A DNA stretch of 64,000 bases from Palsa-504 sp963705835. GTDB taxonomy: Bacteria > Actinomycetota > Actinomycetes > Streptosporangiales > Streptosporangiaceae. A program made the translations under genes and the position numbers. Each line of letters begins with the position of its first letter. Position 1 is the stretch's first letter. This document shows, piece after piece, positions 35,491 through 44,331 of the stretch. The DNA lies in assembly GCA_963705835.1 (NCBI GenBank), contig CAVPLC010000088.1:1-64000 (forward strand), read 5' to 3'. Under the pieces are notes generated by a model, which was not told the origin of the DNA, made no database searches, and was given only the letters and a program-made list of their open reading frames with translations.

Positions 35491-36447
35491 TTACTTGATG
35501 GCGACGGCGTTGGCGGGGGAACCGATGCCGCCTGGGGCGTTTAGCGGGGCGCTGACCAGGAACATCTCGTGGATGCCGTCGGCGGCGCAGTCGACGGCCA
35601 GGTCGGCGAGCCACCACAGCTCGCCCAGGGCCATGCCGAACTGCCCGATCAGCATGTTGTGCAGGAAGCCGAACGGGTGCGCCTGGGCGCCGCGGTCAGC
35701 GGGGAAGACCTCGACGCCGAAGGTGTCGCAGGCGATGGCGGCGGCGTGGCTGTTCCACAGGTACTCGCAGACCGCCTCGGTGTGCGCGACGCCGGGCGCG
35801 GTGACGTTGCCGTGCAGCCGGTTCTTGACGTGGACGGGCTGGCGGACGTACCAGGCGGCGAAGCCGGTGTGCAGCAAGATGATGTCGCCCGGCGCGAACT
35901 CGACGCCGGCCTGGCGGCGGGCCAGTTCCAGGTCGTCCACGTCGATCGCGACGCTGTCGCCGGGGTCGTAGGGGCGGCCGGCGGCGCGGATCGCCCGCTC
36001 GGCGTCCAGCAGGACCGCGCGGCCCGCGATGCCGTGCCGGGCCCAGTGATCGATGGTGTTCCGCTCGCCCGCGAGCACCTGCTGCTCGGTGACGCCGTTG
36101 TACATCTGGTCCGGCGCGTAGCCGACGTGAGCCAGGGAATCCCACTGGCTGCTGGCCTGCGGGTAGAAGTTGTCGTAGACGTCGTCAAAGCCTGCCGTGC
36201 CCGGCTGGTGCAGCACGTGGTGCCGGGGCGCGCCGCGGAACGTGGCCAGGGCCGGCGCGATGCTGCCCAGCGGCATGTCCAGGCAGAAGACCTGCCCCCG
36301 CCGGACCAGCCGGGCGGCCGCGGCGATCCGCTCCGGCGTCATGAGGTTGACCAGGCCGAGGTTGTCCTGCTCGCCGAACAGGCCCCACGCGGACCGGCCG
36401 CCGCCCGGGGCGGGCGGGAGGTCGGCGTAGCTCGGCAGCTCAGTCAT
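35491..36447 (-). CDS. Cyclase-family (kynurenine formamidase-like) hydrolase
   Basis: The 318-aa protein has the metal-binding core of the cyclase/KynB family: SSQWDSLAHVGYAP (HxGxH-like region modified), GDIILLHTGFAAWY, and a late ACDTFGVEVFPAD. The N-terminal NLGLVNLMTPERIAAAARLV is typical of the larger actinobacterial members. The start at 36447 follows GGAAAGG. It hydrolyses an amide or ester bond, substrate unknown. Convergent with the aldo/keto reductase and divergent from the kelch gene. Confidence 0.85.
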   Translation of the reverse strand: MTELPSYADLPPAPGGGRSAWGLFGEQDNLGLVNLMTPERIAAAARLVRRGQVFCLDMPLGSIAPALATFRGAPRHHVLHQPGTAGFDDVYDNFYPQASSQWDSLAHVGYAPDQMYNGVTEQQVLAGERNTIDHWARHGIAGRAVLLDAERAIRAAGRPYDPGDSVAIDVDDLELARRQAGVEFAPGDIILLHTGFAAWYVRQPVHVKNRLHGNVTAPGVAHTEAVCEYLWNSHAAAIACDTFGVEVFPADRGAQAHPFGFLHNMLIGQFGMALGELWWLADLAVDCAADGIHEMFLVSAPLNAPGGIGSPANAVAIK

Positions 36448-36550
36448 CGCGCACCTTTCCCTCAGCGGGGAGGAGTTGTACCGGTCGCGGACCGCGCCTG
36501 TATTAAAGACCTGGCCGCCGCCTCCGTGCAGGTGACGATGGGAGTCTGTC

Positions 36551-38280
36551 ATGAGCGGGAACTGGCAATCAATCGCGGCTCCTCCGAGCGGATTCAACGC
36601 GGAGACCATGCTGCTGCTGACCGACGGGACGCTGCTGGTCCACGACGCCTATCAGGCCGACTGGCTGCGGTTCGTGCCCGACCCGCAGAACGGGTACACG
36701 GGCGGGCGGTGGCAGCGGCCTTCGACGATGGCCAATCCCCGGGGCTTCTTCGCTTCGGGGGTGCTGCGCAACGGGCAGGTGTACGCGATCGGCGGCGAGG
36801 TGTCCGGGGCGAACAGTGACATCCCGCAGGGCGAGGTGTTCGACCCCGACACCAACGGCTGGACGCAGATGACCGCCCTGGACAAGCCCGCCGCGTTCAA
36901 CTTCATCCAGGGTGACGCGCCGTCGTGCGTGCAGCTTCCCCGCGCCCAGCGGGCCGCCGCTGACCGCACGGGGCACGATCACGCTGACCAAGACGCCGAA
37001 CCCCTTCATCCTGCACAACGACCCGTCGGTGGAGCGCAACTGGTACCTGAGCCAGGACCTGCGCGTCTTCCAGGTCACGGCCGGGACCCGTTTCCTGGGC
37101 ACGCCGTGCCCCAACACCGGCGACCCGGTCGCCGACGCCACCACCTACATCTCCACCCTGATCAGCAACCTCAACAACGACCGGGGTGTGGCAGACACGC
37201 TGTTCGGCACGTTGTCGGAGGACGAGGGCGACACGTCGGAGCTGACGCTGGCGCCGGCCGACAACAGCAACACCCCGGTGTTCAACTTCGGGCTCGCCCG
37301 CGTCAGGACCCAGGACGTGGCGGCAGCCAACGACGTGCGCGTGTTCTTCCGGATGTGGGCCGCCCAGCAGACCAACGCGATCTACGACCCCGGCACCACC
37401 TACGCGAGCCGGCCGAGCGGAAGCGAGAAGATCCCGGTACTCCGAACTGCCCGACGGGTGCCAGGCGTCGATCTACCTGCCGGCCGCGGACAGCGCGACC
37501 ATTCTCGACTGGGCGACGCGCCTGTACACCACCCACCGGCTGGCCGCCGCGGATGCGCACACCATTTCCATGCCGGCCAGCGGAACCGGCTTCATGCCGA
37601 TCCCGCAGGGCGGGGACGTCAACTACGCCGGGCTGCTCACGATCGACTTCCCGCCCGGGATCCGGAAGGGACAGCAGTTCGCGATCGCGGTCAGCCAGAT
37701 CACCAGCACCGGGGCGGTGCGCGAGGTCATCCCCCAGGTGCGCGGCGCGGCGGTGGCCGAGGCCCGTCCGTGGCGGCGCGTGCTGGGCCAGTTCAAGCTG
37801 ACGGTGCCCGTGCTGACCAAGGCCGACATCCTGCCCGACGCAGAACGGCTGCTGGCCATCCTGCTCTGGACGGCGCAGACCATCCCGCTGTCGAGCCGCT
37901 GGTACCCGGTCTTCCAGCGGTATCTCGAGCAGCTCACGGATCGCATCACGTTCCTCGGCGGCGACCCGGCCAGCATCCAGCCATCGCCCGGCGGGATCGT
38001 GCCGATCGGGCACCACCCCGGCAAGGGCGGTCACCACGAGCACGGTGCCGGCCGGGAGCGGGTGCACGGCAAGGTGCACGCGCTGTCCTACGACCACTTC
38101 GGCGACTTCGAGGGCTTCGTGCTGGAGACCGCGTCCGGGCACCATCGCTTCTTCGCCAGCCGCGAGCGCCGCATCGAACTCCTCGCGCAGCGCGCCTGCG
38201 AGGAGCGGCTGCCGACCGTCGTGATCCCCGCCGAGAACGGGCGGGAGCTGCACTCACTACTGCTGGAACACCGCCCGTGA
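36551..38280 (+). pseudogene. Kelch/galactose-oxidase-like protein broken by frameshifts
   Basis: Coding signal moves through three frames. The first (36551 to about 36940) has a kelch start: MLLLTDGTLLVHDAYQADW and YAIGGEVSGANSD. The second (about 36930-37440) reads GTITLTKTPNPFILH and VRVFFRMWAAQQTNAIYDPG. The third (about 37440-38280) reads QASIYLPAADSATILDWATR and FGDFEGFVLETA to a stop at 38280. Related proteins have several kelch repeats between the first two parts, so a stretch may be deleted as well as shifted. The function of the intact form is unknown; it is probably a surface or secreted beta-propeller. Confidence 0.6.
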
Positions 38281-38312
38281 CCGGCCGTGGGAGCATGCAG
38301 GCGGACGAGGGC

Positions 38313-38352
38313 GCGCACCACTGCCCGTTCGGAAAAAAGGAAAGCGCACCAC
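38313..38352. repeat. GCCCGTTCGG-family element, copy 3, flanked by 9-bp direct repeats
   Basis: GCCCGTTCGG (38323-38332) is followed by AAAAAAGGAAA. The whole is bounded by two perfect copies of GCGCACCAC (38313-38321 and 38344-38352). Only one arm of the inverted repeat seen in copies 1 and 2 is present. It lies between the converging kelch and MarR genes. Confidence 0.65.
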
Positions 38353-38377
38353 GTACGGCGGGCCAGGGACGTGGCGG

Positions 38378-38857
38378 TCAGGCCTGGCTGGTGCGCTGGC
38401 CGGGGGCGGGCTGGGTACGGTTGCGGCGGACGGCGGTGCGCAGGTCCTCGGCGAGGTTCTCCAGGGCGGGCAGCGCGGCGACCAGGGCGGCTTCCTGATC
38501 CGGGGGCAGGCCCGCGACGCACTCGGAGATGACCGCGGCTCGCTGCGCGGCGATGCGCTGGTAGACGGCCTGGCCCTCGGGGGTGACCTCCACGCGGGCG
38601 GCGCGGAAGTCATCCGGGTCGCGCAGCCGCCGGATCAGCCCGTAGGAGTCGAGCTTGCCGACGACGCGGGACAGCATGGTGGGATTGAGGCCCTCGATCT
38701 CGATGAGCTCGGCCAGGCTGAGCGGGCCGCGGAAGTTGGTGATGGCGAGCACCGACGCCTGGGTCGGGGTGAGCCCCTCGTCGGCCGAGGCGGCGTGCAG
38801 TTGCCTGGCGAGCCGCAGGACGACCCGCCGCAGCCGGATGACCGTATCCTGTTCCAT
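38378..38857 (-). CDS. MarR-family transcriptional regulator
   Basis: The 159-aa winged-HTH protein has LTPTQASVLAITNFRGPLSLAEL followed by the recognition helix NPTMLSRVVGKLDSYGLI and the wing RRLRDPDDFRAARVEVT. A GGGAGGTG site lies before the ATG at 38857. It is a dimeric regulator, usually of efflux or oxidative stress genes. The target is not evident. Confidence 0.88.
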   Translation of the reverse strand: MEQDTVIRLRRVVLRLARQLHAASADEGLTPTQASVLAITNFRGPLSLAELIEIEGLNPTMLSRVVGKLDSYGLIRRLRDPDDFRAARVEVTPEGQAVYQRIAAQRAAVISECVAGLPPDQEAALVAALPALENLAEDLRTAVRRNRTQPAPGQRTSQA

Positions 38858-38939
38858 GCGCGTGTTCACCTCCCGGCCTGGTTCAGGGTCAATCATTCCA
38901 GCCCCCGGCCCGCCGCGCTCTATTGATCCTCGACGGTGA

Positions 38940-39812
38940 CTAGAAGCGTTCGGCCAGCCAGGCGTGTACCTCGCCGATGCGGTTGACCAGCAGGGTCAGG
39001 TGACCGTCGTGGTCGAGCAGCCTGGCCTCGACGCCGGGGATGTGCGCGGCCAGCCACTGACCGTGGCCGAACGGCACGAACTGATCCTGCCGGCCGTGCA
39101 TGAGCAGGACAGGTACCGAGATGGCGGACAGCTCGAAGCCCCACGGGCCGGCCTCGGCCACGCTGTCGTCCCACCAGCCCTGGCCGCCCGGGGCCAGGCC
39201 CTCGTGGCCGGACCAGGTGAGGAACTCGGCCAGGCCGTCGGTCAGGACCGACGCGTCGGTGGGCGACAGCAGCGTCCGGAGAATGGCGACCAGGTCGGCC
39301 GCGGAGGCGGCCAGGCTGGCCTCACGGTCGGATTCCATCTTGGCGCGGGCGGCCTCGGGATCCCGCAGGTACAGCCGCACGTCGTCCGCGTTGAGCTGGC
39401 CCATGCCGGCGAACCAGTCGAGCCCCTCGGCGTCCAGCGGGGCCGGCGACGCGAGCGACGCGGCCGCGGTGACCAGGTCGGGCAGCAGCGCCGCGCAGGC
39501 CAGCACGTGCGGCCCGCCGCCCGAGATGCCCCACATGGCCAGGCGTTCGATGCCGAGTTCGGCGCAGATGGCCCGCACGTCGGCCACGCAGTCGGCCACG
39601 GTACGCCCGGGCTGCGGGGTCGAGCCGCCGTACCCGGGCCGGTCATAGCTGATCAGGCGCAGGCCGCGGGCGGCGGCGTCGATGGCGGTGGGCAGGTACA
39701 GGTGCCGGGAGTTCGGCGTTCCGCCGTGGACCAGGACCGGGCGGCCGTTCGGGTCGCCGTCCTCTTCGATGGCCAGGGTGCGGCCGTCGGGGGTGCGGGC
39801 GGTGCGCTGCAT
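38940..39812 (-). CDS. Alpha/beta-fold hydrolase (proline iminopeptidase/haloalkane-type fold)
   Basis: The 290-aa protein has VLVHGGTPNSR near residue 27, YDRPGYGGS, the nucleophile elbow GISGGG (Ser97), Asp in HGRQDQFVP and His in DHDGHLTL. This is a complete Ser-Asp-His hydrolase with an HGG oxyanion loop. The substrate is unknown. The gene follows the molbindin gene by 14 bp in the same direction. Confidence 0.9.
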   Translation of the reverse strand: MQRTARTPDGRTLAIEEDGDPNGRPVLVHGGTPNSRHLYLPTAIDAAARGLRLISYDRPGYGGSTPQPGRTVADCVADVRAICAELGIERLAMWGISGGGPHVLACAALLPDLVTAAASLASPAPLDAEGLDWFAGMGQLNADDVRLYLRDPEAARAKMESDREASLAASAADLVAILRTLLSPTDASVLTDGLAEFLTWSGHEGLAPGGQGWWDDSVAEAGPWGFELSAISVPVLLMHGRQDQFVPFGHGQWLAAHIPGVEARLLDHDGHLTLLVNRIGEVHAWLAERF

Positions 39813-39826
39813 GTTCGCCCTCGTTT

Positions 39827-40033
39827 TCAGTCGACGGCGAGGATCACGTCGGAGGCCTTGATCACCGCGGTGACCTGGGAGCCCTCGGTCAGGCCGAGCT
39901 GCTTGACGGCCTCGACGGTGATCGAGGCGACCAGGCGGGTGCCGTTGGCCTCCAGTTCGACGTTGGCGATGGCCTCGCCGGTGTTGATGCTGGTGACACG
40001 GGCCGGGATCTGGTTCCGTGCGCTTAGCCGCAT
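39827..40033 (-). CDS. Molybdenum-pterin/molybdate-binding protein (single TOBE/Mop domain)
   Basis: The 68-aa protein starts MRLSARNQIPARVTSINTGE and ends VKQLGLTEGSQVTAVIKASD. This is a clear Mop/TOBE domain with the usual length of molbindins, which form hexamers that store or sense molybdate. No molybdate transporter or molybdoenzyme is adjacent. Confidence 0.93.
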   Translation of the reverse strand: MRLSARNQIPARVTSINTGEAIANVELEANGTRLVASITVEAVKQLGLTEGSQVTAVIKASDVILAVD

Positions 40034-40073
40034 GGTGTATGACTCCTTCGTCGTGGTGGTTGGTGGTGCGACT

Positions 40074-40661
40074 TTACGCTAGCCGTTGTTCGGCCCGCGC
40101 TGCGAGGGCCGCGACCTGATCGCGCAGCGGCCGGGCCGCGGTGAGGCGGTTGTCGACGGTGAGGTGCGGCGCGGCGGGCTCGTCGTCGAGCCGGATCCGC
40201 GCGGCGAACTCCTCGAAGCTGGCCAGCTTGGCCGCGTCGCGCTCGAGCCCGCGGGCGGTGAGCCGGTGGCGCACCGTGGCCCGGTCCGAGCGGACCCAGA
40301 CCAGGTGCACGGGGTCGCCGCCGAGTTCGGCCACCCAGGAGCGCCAGCGGTCGCGGTCGTGGATCTGGCCGGTGAACGGGCCGGAGAGCAGCACCGGGCA
40401 GCCGTGCGCGCGGATCTCGCGGGCGGTGGCGGTCATGCCGTCGTACTCGTGGGGCTTGATGTGCTCGTCGTACCAGGGGCCTTCGCGCTCGCCGGGCGGG
40501 CGGTGGTTGGCCTCGAGGGTCGCCGCGACGAACGGCCCGTACATGGTGTCCTTGTCGAGCAGCGCCGGGGTGGGCTTCAGGGTCGCGAGCAGGAGCGCGG
40601 CTACGGTGCTCTTGCCGGCGCCGGGCGGGCCAGCCACCACCCATACCGGGGCGTTGCTCAT
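40074..40661 (-). CDS. P-loop kinase/AAA family ATPase
   Basis: The 195-aa protein has Walker A VVAGPPGAGKST near residues 8-19, LLDKDTMYGPF, SGPFTGQIHDRDRW and a lid region RSDRATVRHRLTARGLERD. It looks like a small-molecule or shikimate-kinase-like phosphotransferase. The ATG overlaps the stop of the shortened FAD monooxygenase (ATGA). Substrate unknown. Confidence 0.82.
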   Translation of the reverse strand: MSNAPVWVVAGPPGAGKSTVAALLLATLKPTPALLDKDTMYGPFVAATLEANHRPPGEREGPWYDEHIKPHEYDGMTATAREIRAHGCPVLLSGPFTGQIHDRDRWRSWVAELGGDPVHLVWVRSDRATVRHRLTARGLERDAAKLASFEEFAARIRLDDEPAAPHLTVDNRLTAARPLRDQVAALAARAEQRLA

Positions 40662-41080
40662 GCGGGGCCCTTGACCAGCCGACGGTAGAGCCAGAAGGCC
40701 AGCTTGCCGCGCCGCGCGCCCATCTCGGCCTCGGCCTGGCTGGACGCGGCGACGGCCTGGTAGCCGTAGGCGCGCATCTGGGTCTCGTAGTCGGCGACGG
40801 CTTCGTAGCGGGTCAGCTCGCCGGACAGGCGGTGCGCGGTCATCCGGCGGCTGGGCCGGGCGCAGCTGGCCTGGAACAGCTCGAGCGAGGCCGGCGGCAG
40901 GCACTGCTGCAGGGCCAGCCCGGCGCGCGCGTCCAGGTGCAGCCGGTAGCCCTGCCGCCGCCCGGCCAGGCTGGCGTCCCGCTCGTAGACGGTGACGTCG
41001 GCGCCCGCTTTCAGCAGGCCGTTGGCCAGGCAGAGACCGCCGAGCCCGCCGCCGACCACCGCTACCTTGATGGGGTCCAT
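40658..41080 (-). pseudogene. FAD-dependent monooxygenase with internal deletion
   Basis: The 140-aa frame begins with a sound FAD motif (VAVVGGGLGGLCLANGLLKA, then YERDASLAGRRQGYRLHLDA). It jumps near residue 70 to a C-terminal helix pattern YETQMRAYGYQAVAAS ... RRLVKGPA. Family members are about 400 aa, so some 250 residues (substrate and second FAD motif) are missing while the frame is preserved. It cannot be a working hydroxylase. It overlaps the kinase gene by 4 bp. Confidence 0.75.
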
Positions 41081-41081
41081 G

Positions 41082-41108
41082 CTTTATGCGCTTTACGCGC
41101 TTTATGCG
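41082..41108. repeat. 9-bp tandem repeat giving three in-frame stop codons
   Basis: CTTTATGCG, CTTTACGCG and CTTTATGCG follow directly. On the minus strand each unit carries TAA in the frame of the upstream sensor kinase, so its end has three successive stops. The last unit abuts the start of the FAD monooxygenase remnant. Confidence 0.75.
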
Positions 41109-42313
41109 TGCTCGCGGGGCTTGGCGCCCGGGACGGCGGGGATGACCATCTCGAACGTGGAGCCCTGGCCGCTGGAGCTGTGCACGCGGACCGAGCCTCG
41201 GTGGGCCTCGGCGATGGCCTGCACGATGGGCAGGCCGAGCCCGAACCCGCCTGCATCGCGGCTGCGGTACGGCTCGGCGCGGCTGAAACGGCCGAAGATA
41301 CGGTCCAGGTCGGTCTGCGGGATGCCGCAGCCCGAGTCGGTCACGGAGATGACCGCGCTGTCCTCATCGAGGCCGACGCTGACCTCGATGCGGTCGCCAG
41401 GCTCGGTGTGCGCGACGGCGTTCTCCAGCAGGGCGTCCAGCGCGACGATGAGCCGGTCGCCGTCGCCGAGCACGGTCGCCTCGGCGACGTCCCCCAGCCG
41501 CCAGTGGCGCGGTACGTGACCCCAGCGCTCCAGGGCGTCCAGGACCAGCGAATCGGCCGGCACCGGCCCCACCTGGAGGAAATCCGGGGCGCCGGCCGAG
41601 GCCAGCAGCAGCAGTCGGGTGGTCAGCCTGCGCAGCCGGGCCAGTTCGCCGGTGACCACGCGCGCGTCGGCGGCCACCGACTGATCGGTGGCGGCCTGCT
41701 CGATCAGCTCCGCGTGACCGAGGGCCACGGTGATCGGGGTGCCCAGCTCGTGCGAGGCGTCCTGCAGGAACTGGCGCTGCTGTTCCAGCAGGCGCAGGTT
41801 CTCCTGGGAGATCTTGTGCACCTGTTCCATCGCGGTCAGCCGTTCCTGGGTGGCGGCCAGCCGCCTGCGGCCGTGCCAGACCATGACCAGGAACATCAGC
41901 GCGATCAGCGGGACCTCGGCCAGGTAGTCGGCGTCCTGCTGGCCCTTGAGGACCTGCACGAAGATGATGCCGCCGGTGGCCAGCGTCACCGCCGCCCAGG
42001 TCAGGATGGTGGGCTGCAGGCGCCACAGCCGGAACCCGTAGATCACGGTCAGGCTGATCCAGATGGCCAGGAACGGCACCGTCTGCCAGGAATCGAGCAG
42101 GCGCATGGCGGCCAGGTTGAGGCCGACGAAGACGGCCCAGATGATGTCGGGCCACAGCGGGCGCAGCCGCTGCAGCCTGTGGCCCAGCACGGGCACGGCA
42201 TGTGGTGCATGCGCGTGGCCGACGCCGGCGGCTGCTTCGGCGGCTCCGGCTGCTTCGGCGCCCGGCGCGGTGGTCGCCGGCTGATAGCGACGGACAAGAC
42301 CCTGCGACCGCAC
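41102..42313 (-). CDS. Sensor histidine kinase (HisKA type)
   Basis: From GTG 42313 the protein is 403 aa, although the open frame reaches 42475. It has about five membrane helices (residues 55-150), a coiled region, HisKA with His188 in QDASHELGTPITVALGHAEL, and an HATPase with LLENAVAHTEP, SGCGIP and GGFGLGLPIVQA. The start is chosen for the AGGAGG site just ahead, with short spacing, so it is uncertain. No response regulator gene is adjacent; an orphan kinase is inferred. Confidence 0.85.
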   Translation of the reverse strand: MRSQGLVRRYQPATTAPGAEAAGAAEAAAGVGHAHAPHAVPVLGHRLQRLRPLWPDIIWAVFVGLNLAAMRLLDSWQTVPFLAIWISLTVIYGFRLWRLQPTILTWAAVTLATGGIIFVQVLKGQQDADYLAEVPLIALMFLVMVWHGRRRLAATQERLTAMEQVHKISQENLRLLEQQRQFLQDASHELGTPITVALGHAELIEQAATDQSVAADARVVTGELARLRRLTTRLLLLASAGAPDFLQVGPVPADSLVLDALERWGHVPRHWRLGDVAEATVLGDGDRLIVALDALLENAVAHTEPGDRIEVSVGLDEDSAVISVTDSGCGIPQTDLDRIFGRFSRAEPYRSRDAGGFGLGLPIVQAIAEAHRGSVRVHSSSGQGSTFEMVIPAVPGAKPREHA

Positions 42314-42495
42314 GATCCTCCTGATTTGCGATGTCCTTGAGCTGAGGCTCCCAGCTTGCCGGGGACCGAGGCCCAGGTCAACAGCCGGGGTAGCGAGCGT
42401 GGTCCGGGTCCCTTCGGTTAGATGAACCCTCCTATCCAGCCGGGCGATCAGCAGGCACAATGGACCACGACTCACACGGCGAGGGGAGCGACCAA

Positions 42496-43116
42496 GTGAA
42501 GAAGATCAGGCTGACAATCCTGGCCACGGTCGCGATGTCCGCCGCCATTGCCGCCACGAGTGCGTTCGCGCTGCCGTCCCGGGGGGTGCCCGCGCGCGGA
42601 GCCTTGCTGAACCATGTGAACTGGGGCGACGTGGCGATCCCTGGGCAGTTGTGTGAGGTCAGCGGCCCGATCCAGTTGCACAACGGCCGGGCCGTGGTAT
42701 TCCACAGTGGGTTCGGGCCGATCGTGGTGTACACGTCGAGCGTCACGCACGGATACCTGCGCCATCGCCTGCCGGTGGCGGCGCTGCAGATCTGGTGTGC
42801 CACCGCGGCCGGGATGGTGAAGGTTCCACTCGCCGAGGGCATCGTGGTGTTCAGCAGCGCGGGCGGCACGGCGCATCTGTTGGGCACCCTGACTCCCCAG
42901 TACCACCCGGCGTCCGAGCCGTTCATTCCCTATATCTCGGTTGCCCGCATCGACAAGGCCGGCCACCTTACGACCACCGAATTCTGGTACGCCCCGTCCA
43001 ATCCGGCCTGCTGTCCCTCCGGACGCGCGACCACGGTCTGGAAGTGGACCGGGCGCACCTTCATTCCCGGCCTTACCAAGATCCACAGGCGGTTATTAGC
43101 CGGCCGTTGTTGTTAG
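42496..43116 (+). CDS. Secreted protein of unknown function
   Basis: The 206-aa GTG-start product has a classical signal peptide (KKIRLTILATVAMSAAIAATSAFA). After it come a beta-rich region, two CC pairs (NPACCPSG and terminal GRCC) and a WKWTGRTF segment seen in cell-surface proteins of actinomycetes. GAGGGGA precedes the start. It is divergent from the sensor kinase, so both could share a promoter region. No catalytic motif was recognised. Confidence 0.75.
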   Translation: MKKIRLTILATVAMSAAIAATSAFALPSRGVPARGALLNHVNWGDVAIPGQLCEVSGPIQLHNGRAVVFHSGFGPIVVYTSSVTHGYLRHRLPVAALQIWCATAAGMVKVPLAEGIVVFSSAGGTAHLLGTLTPQYHPASEPFIPYISVARIDKAGHLTTTEFWYAPSNPACCPSGRATTVWKWTGRTFIPGLTKIHRRLLAGRCC

Positions 43117-43132
43117 CCGGGCCTCAGCGTCG

Positions 43133-43945
43133 TCAGCGGGGCAGAAAGTCGAGCAGCAGCGCGTTTACCTGCTCCGGTGCGTCCAGCTGCATCCAGTGAC
43201 CCGGGCCATCGAGGCGCTCGTACCGCCATGGGCCGGCCACGTTCTCGGCGGAGTCGGTCATCTGGATCTCGGTGAGGGCGGGGTCTTTCGTGCTCCAGAT
43301 GCCCATGGTCGGCGCCTGGACCGGCGGGAGACTCAGCGGCGGCGCCACCCAGGACTCGGGCGGGACGTTGGCCCGGTACCAGTTGAGGCCCGGCGTGAGC
43401 GAGCCGGCCGCTTCCAGGTCGGCGATCACCTGGTCGGCGTCGGGGTGGTGACCCCAGGTCCGGAAGTTGGCCCAGTCGTCCCCGGTCAGCCAGCGCTCGG
43501 CGATGCCGGGGAACTGGAACAGCAGCATGTACCAGGACTTCTCGCGCTGCCGCGAGGTGCGGCGGAAGGTGGCCGGGTGGCCCACGGAGAGCACGGCCAG
43601 GTGGTCGACGACCGCGGGCGCGAGCGAGGCCAGGCCCCAGGCCAGGGCAGCGCCCCAGTCGTGGCCCACGACATGAGCCCGGGCGATCTTGAGCTCGGCC
43701 AAGATGGCCATGACGTCCCCGGCCAGCAGACCCATCGAGTAGGCCTCGACGGCCTCGGGCTTGTCCGAGCGCCCGTATCCGCGCAGGTCGGGCACGACGA
43801 CCTGGAAGCCCGCCTCGGCCAGCGCCGGGACCTGATGCCGCCACAGCCGACCGGAGTCGGGGAAGCCGTGCAGCAGCACGACCGGCCGGCCCTGTCCGGT
43901 GACCTCATACTCGATGCCGACCCCGTTGGAGTTGACGCGGCTCAT
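43133..43945 (-). CDS. Epoxide hydrolase-like alpha/beta hydrolase
   Basis: The 270-aa protein has the oxyanion motif HGFPDS, the nucleophile elbow VGHDWGA (Asp96), YMLLFQFPGIAE cap residues and a late His in DGPGHWMQL. An Asp nucleophile in GHDWG is typical of epoxide and haloalkane hydrolases. It is start-coupled to the truncated sulfotransferase upstream. The natural substrate is unknown. Confidence 0.92.
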   Translation of the reverse strand: MSRVNSNGVGIEYEVTGQGRPVVLLHGFPDSGRLWRHQVPALAEAGFQVVVPDLRGYGRSDKPEAVEAYSMGLLAGDVMAILAELKIARAHVVGHDWGAALAWGLASLAPAVVDHLAVLSVGHPATFRRTSRQREKSWYMLLFQFPGIAERWLTGDDWANFRTWGHHPDADQVIADLEAAGSLTPGLNWYRANVPPESWVAPPLSLPPVQAPTMGIWSTKDPALTEIQMTDSAENVAGPWRYERLDGPGHWMQLDAPEQVNALLLDFLPR

Positions 43946-44124
43946 CTGGTCTCCTTTGGATGCTGGCGTTCCTGGAAGATCAGCAGCGCGCAGATCATCT
44001 GCACCCAGGTCGTGCCGGTCTTGGACCGCGTGCTGATCACGATGTCGCCGTCACGGTACGGGAAGCCGAGCCACCGGGCGCTGTCCTCGTCAGGGGACTG
44101 ATAGCGGAACGGCGTGCTGGCCAC
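43942..44124 (-). pseudogene. N-terminal remnant of a sulfotransferase
   Basis: The 60-aa frame ends shortly after the PAPS 5'-phosphate-binding motif RSKTGTTWVQMICALLIFQ. Sulfotransferases are about 280 aa, so nearly all of the enzyme is missing. Its stop forms an ATGA overlap with the epoxide hydrolase start, so it may survive as a leader for that gene. Confidence 0.75.
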
Positions 44125-44166
44125 CCGACGAGCTTAGTGGTAGGCCGCGGGTCACCCTGGCGCTGG

Positions 44167-44255
44167 CTAGACCGCGTATTCGGTCGGGGTGGTGATGTAG
44201 GAGCGGCCGGAGGGGGTATGCCAGGCCAGAACGCCGGGCTCGGGGTTGGCGCTAC
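44167..44255 (-). pseudogene. 3' remnant of a DUF222/HNH (13E12-type) endonuclease gene, copy A
   Basis: The last 25 or so residues read NPEPGVLAWHTPSGRSY then ITTPTEYAV and a stop, the usual C-terminus of actinobacterial DUF222 HNH proteins. No body of the gene is present. A second remnant with about 80% identity lies at 61594-61740 on the same strand. Confidence 0.7.
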
Positions 44256-44331
44256 CGTGCGGGCCTCGCCCGGCCGTAATCCGGTCACCGTTCGCCGGTC
44301 GGTGTCGCCTCCGGCTGGTTGGATTGAGGTT

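Noticed and set aside
43942..44124. Functional small sulfotransferase
   Set aside because: Only the PAPS 5'-phosphate loop remains; the 3'-phosphate site and catalytic His region are absent.
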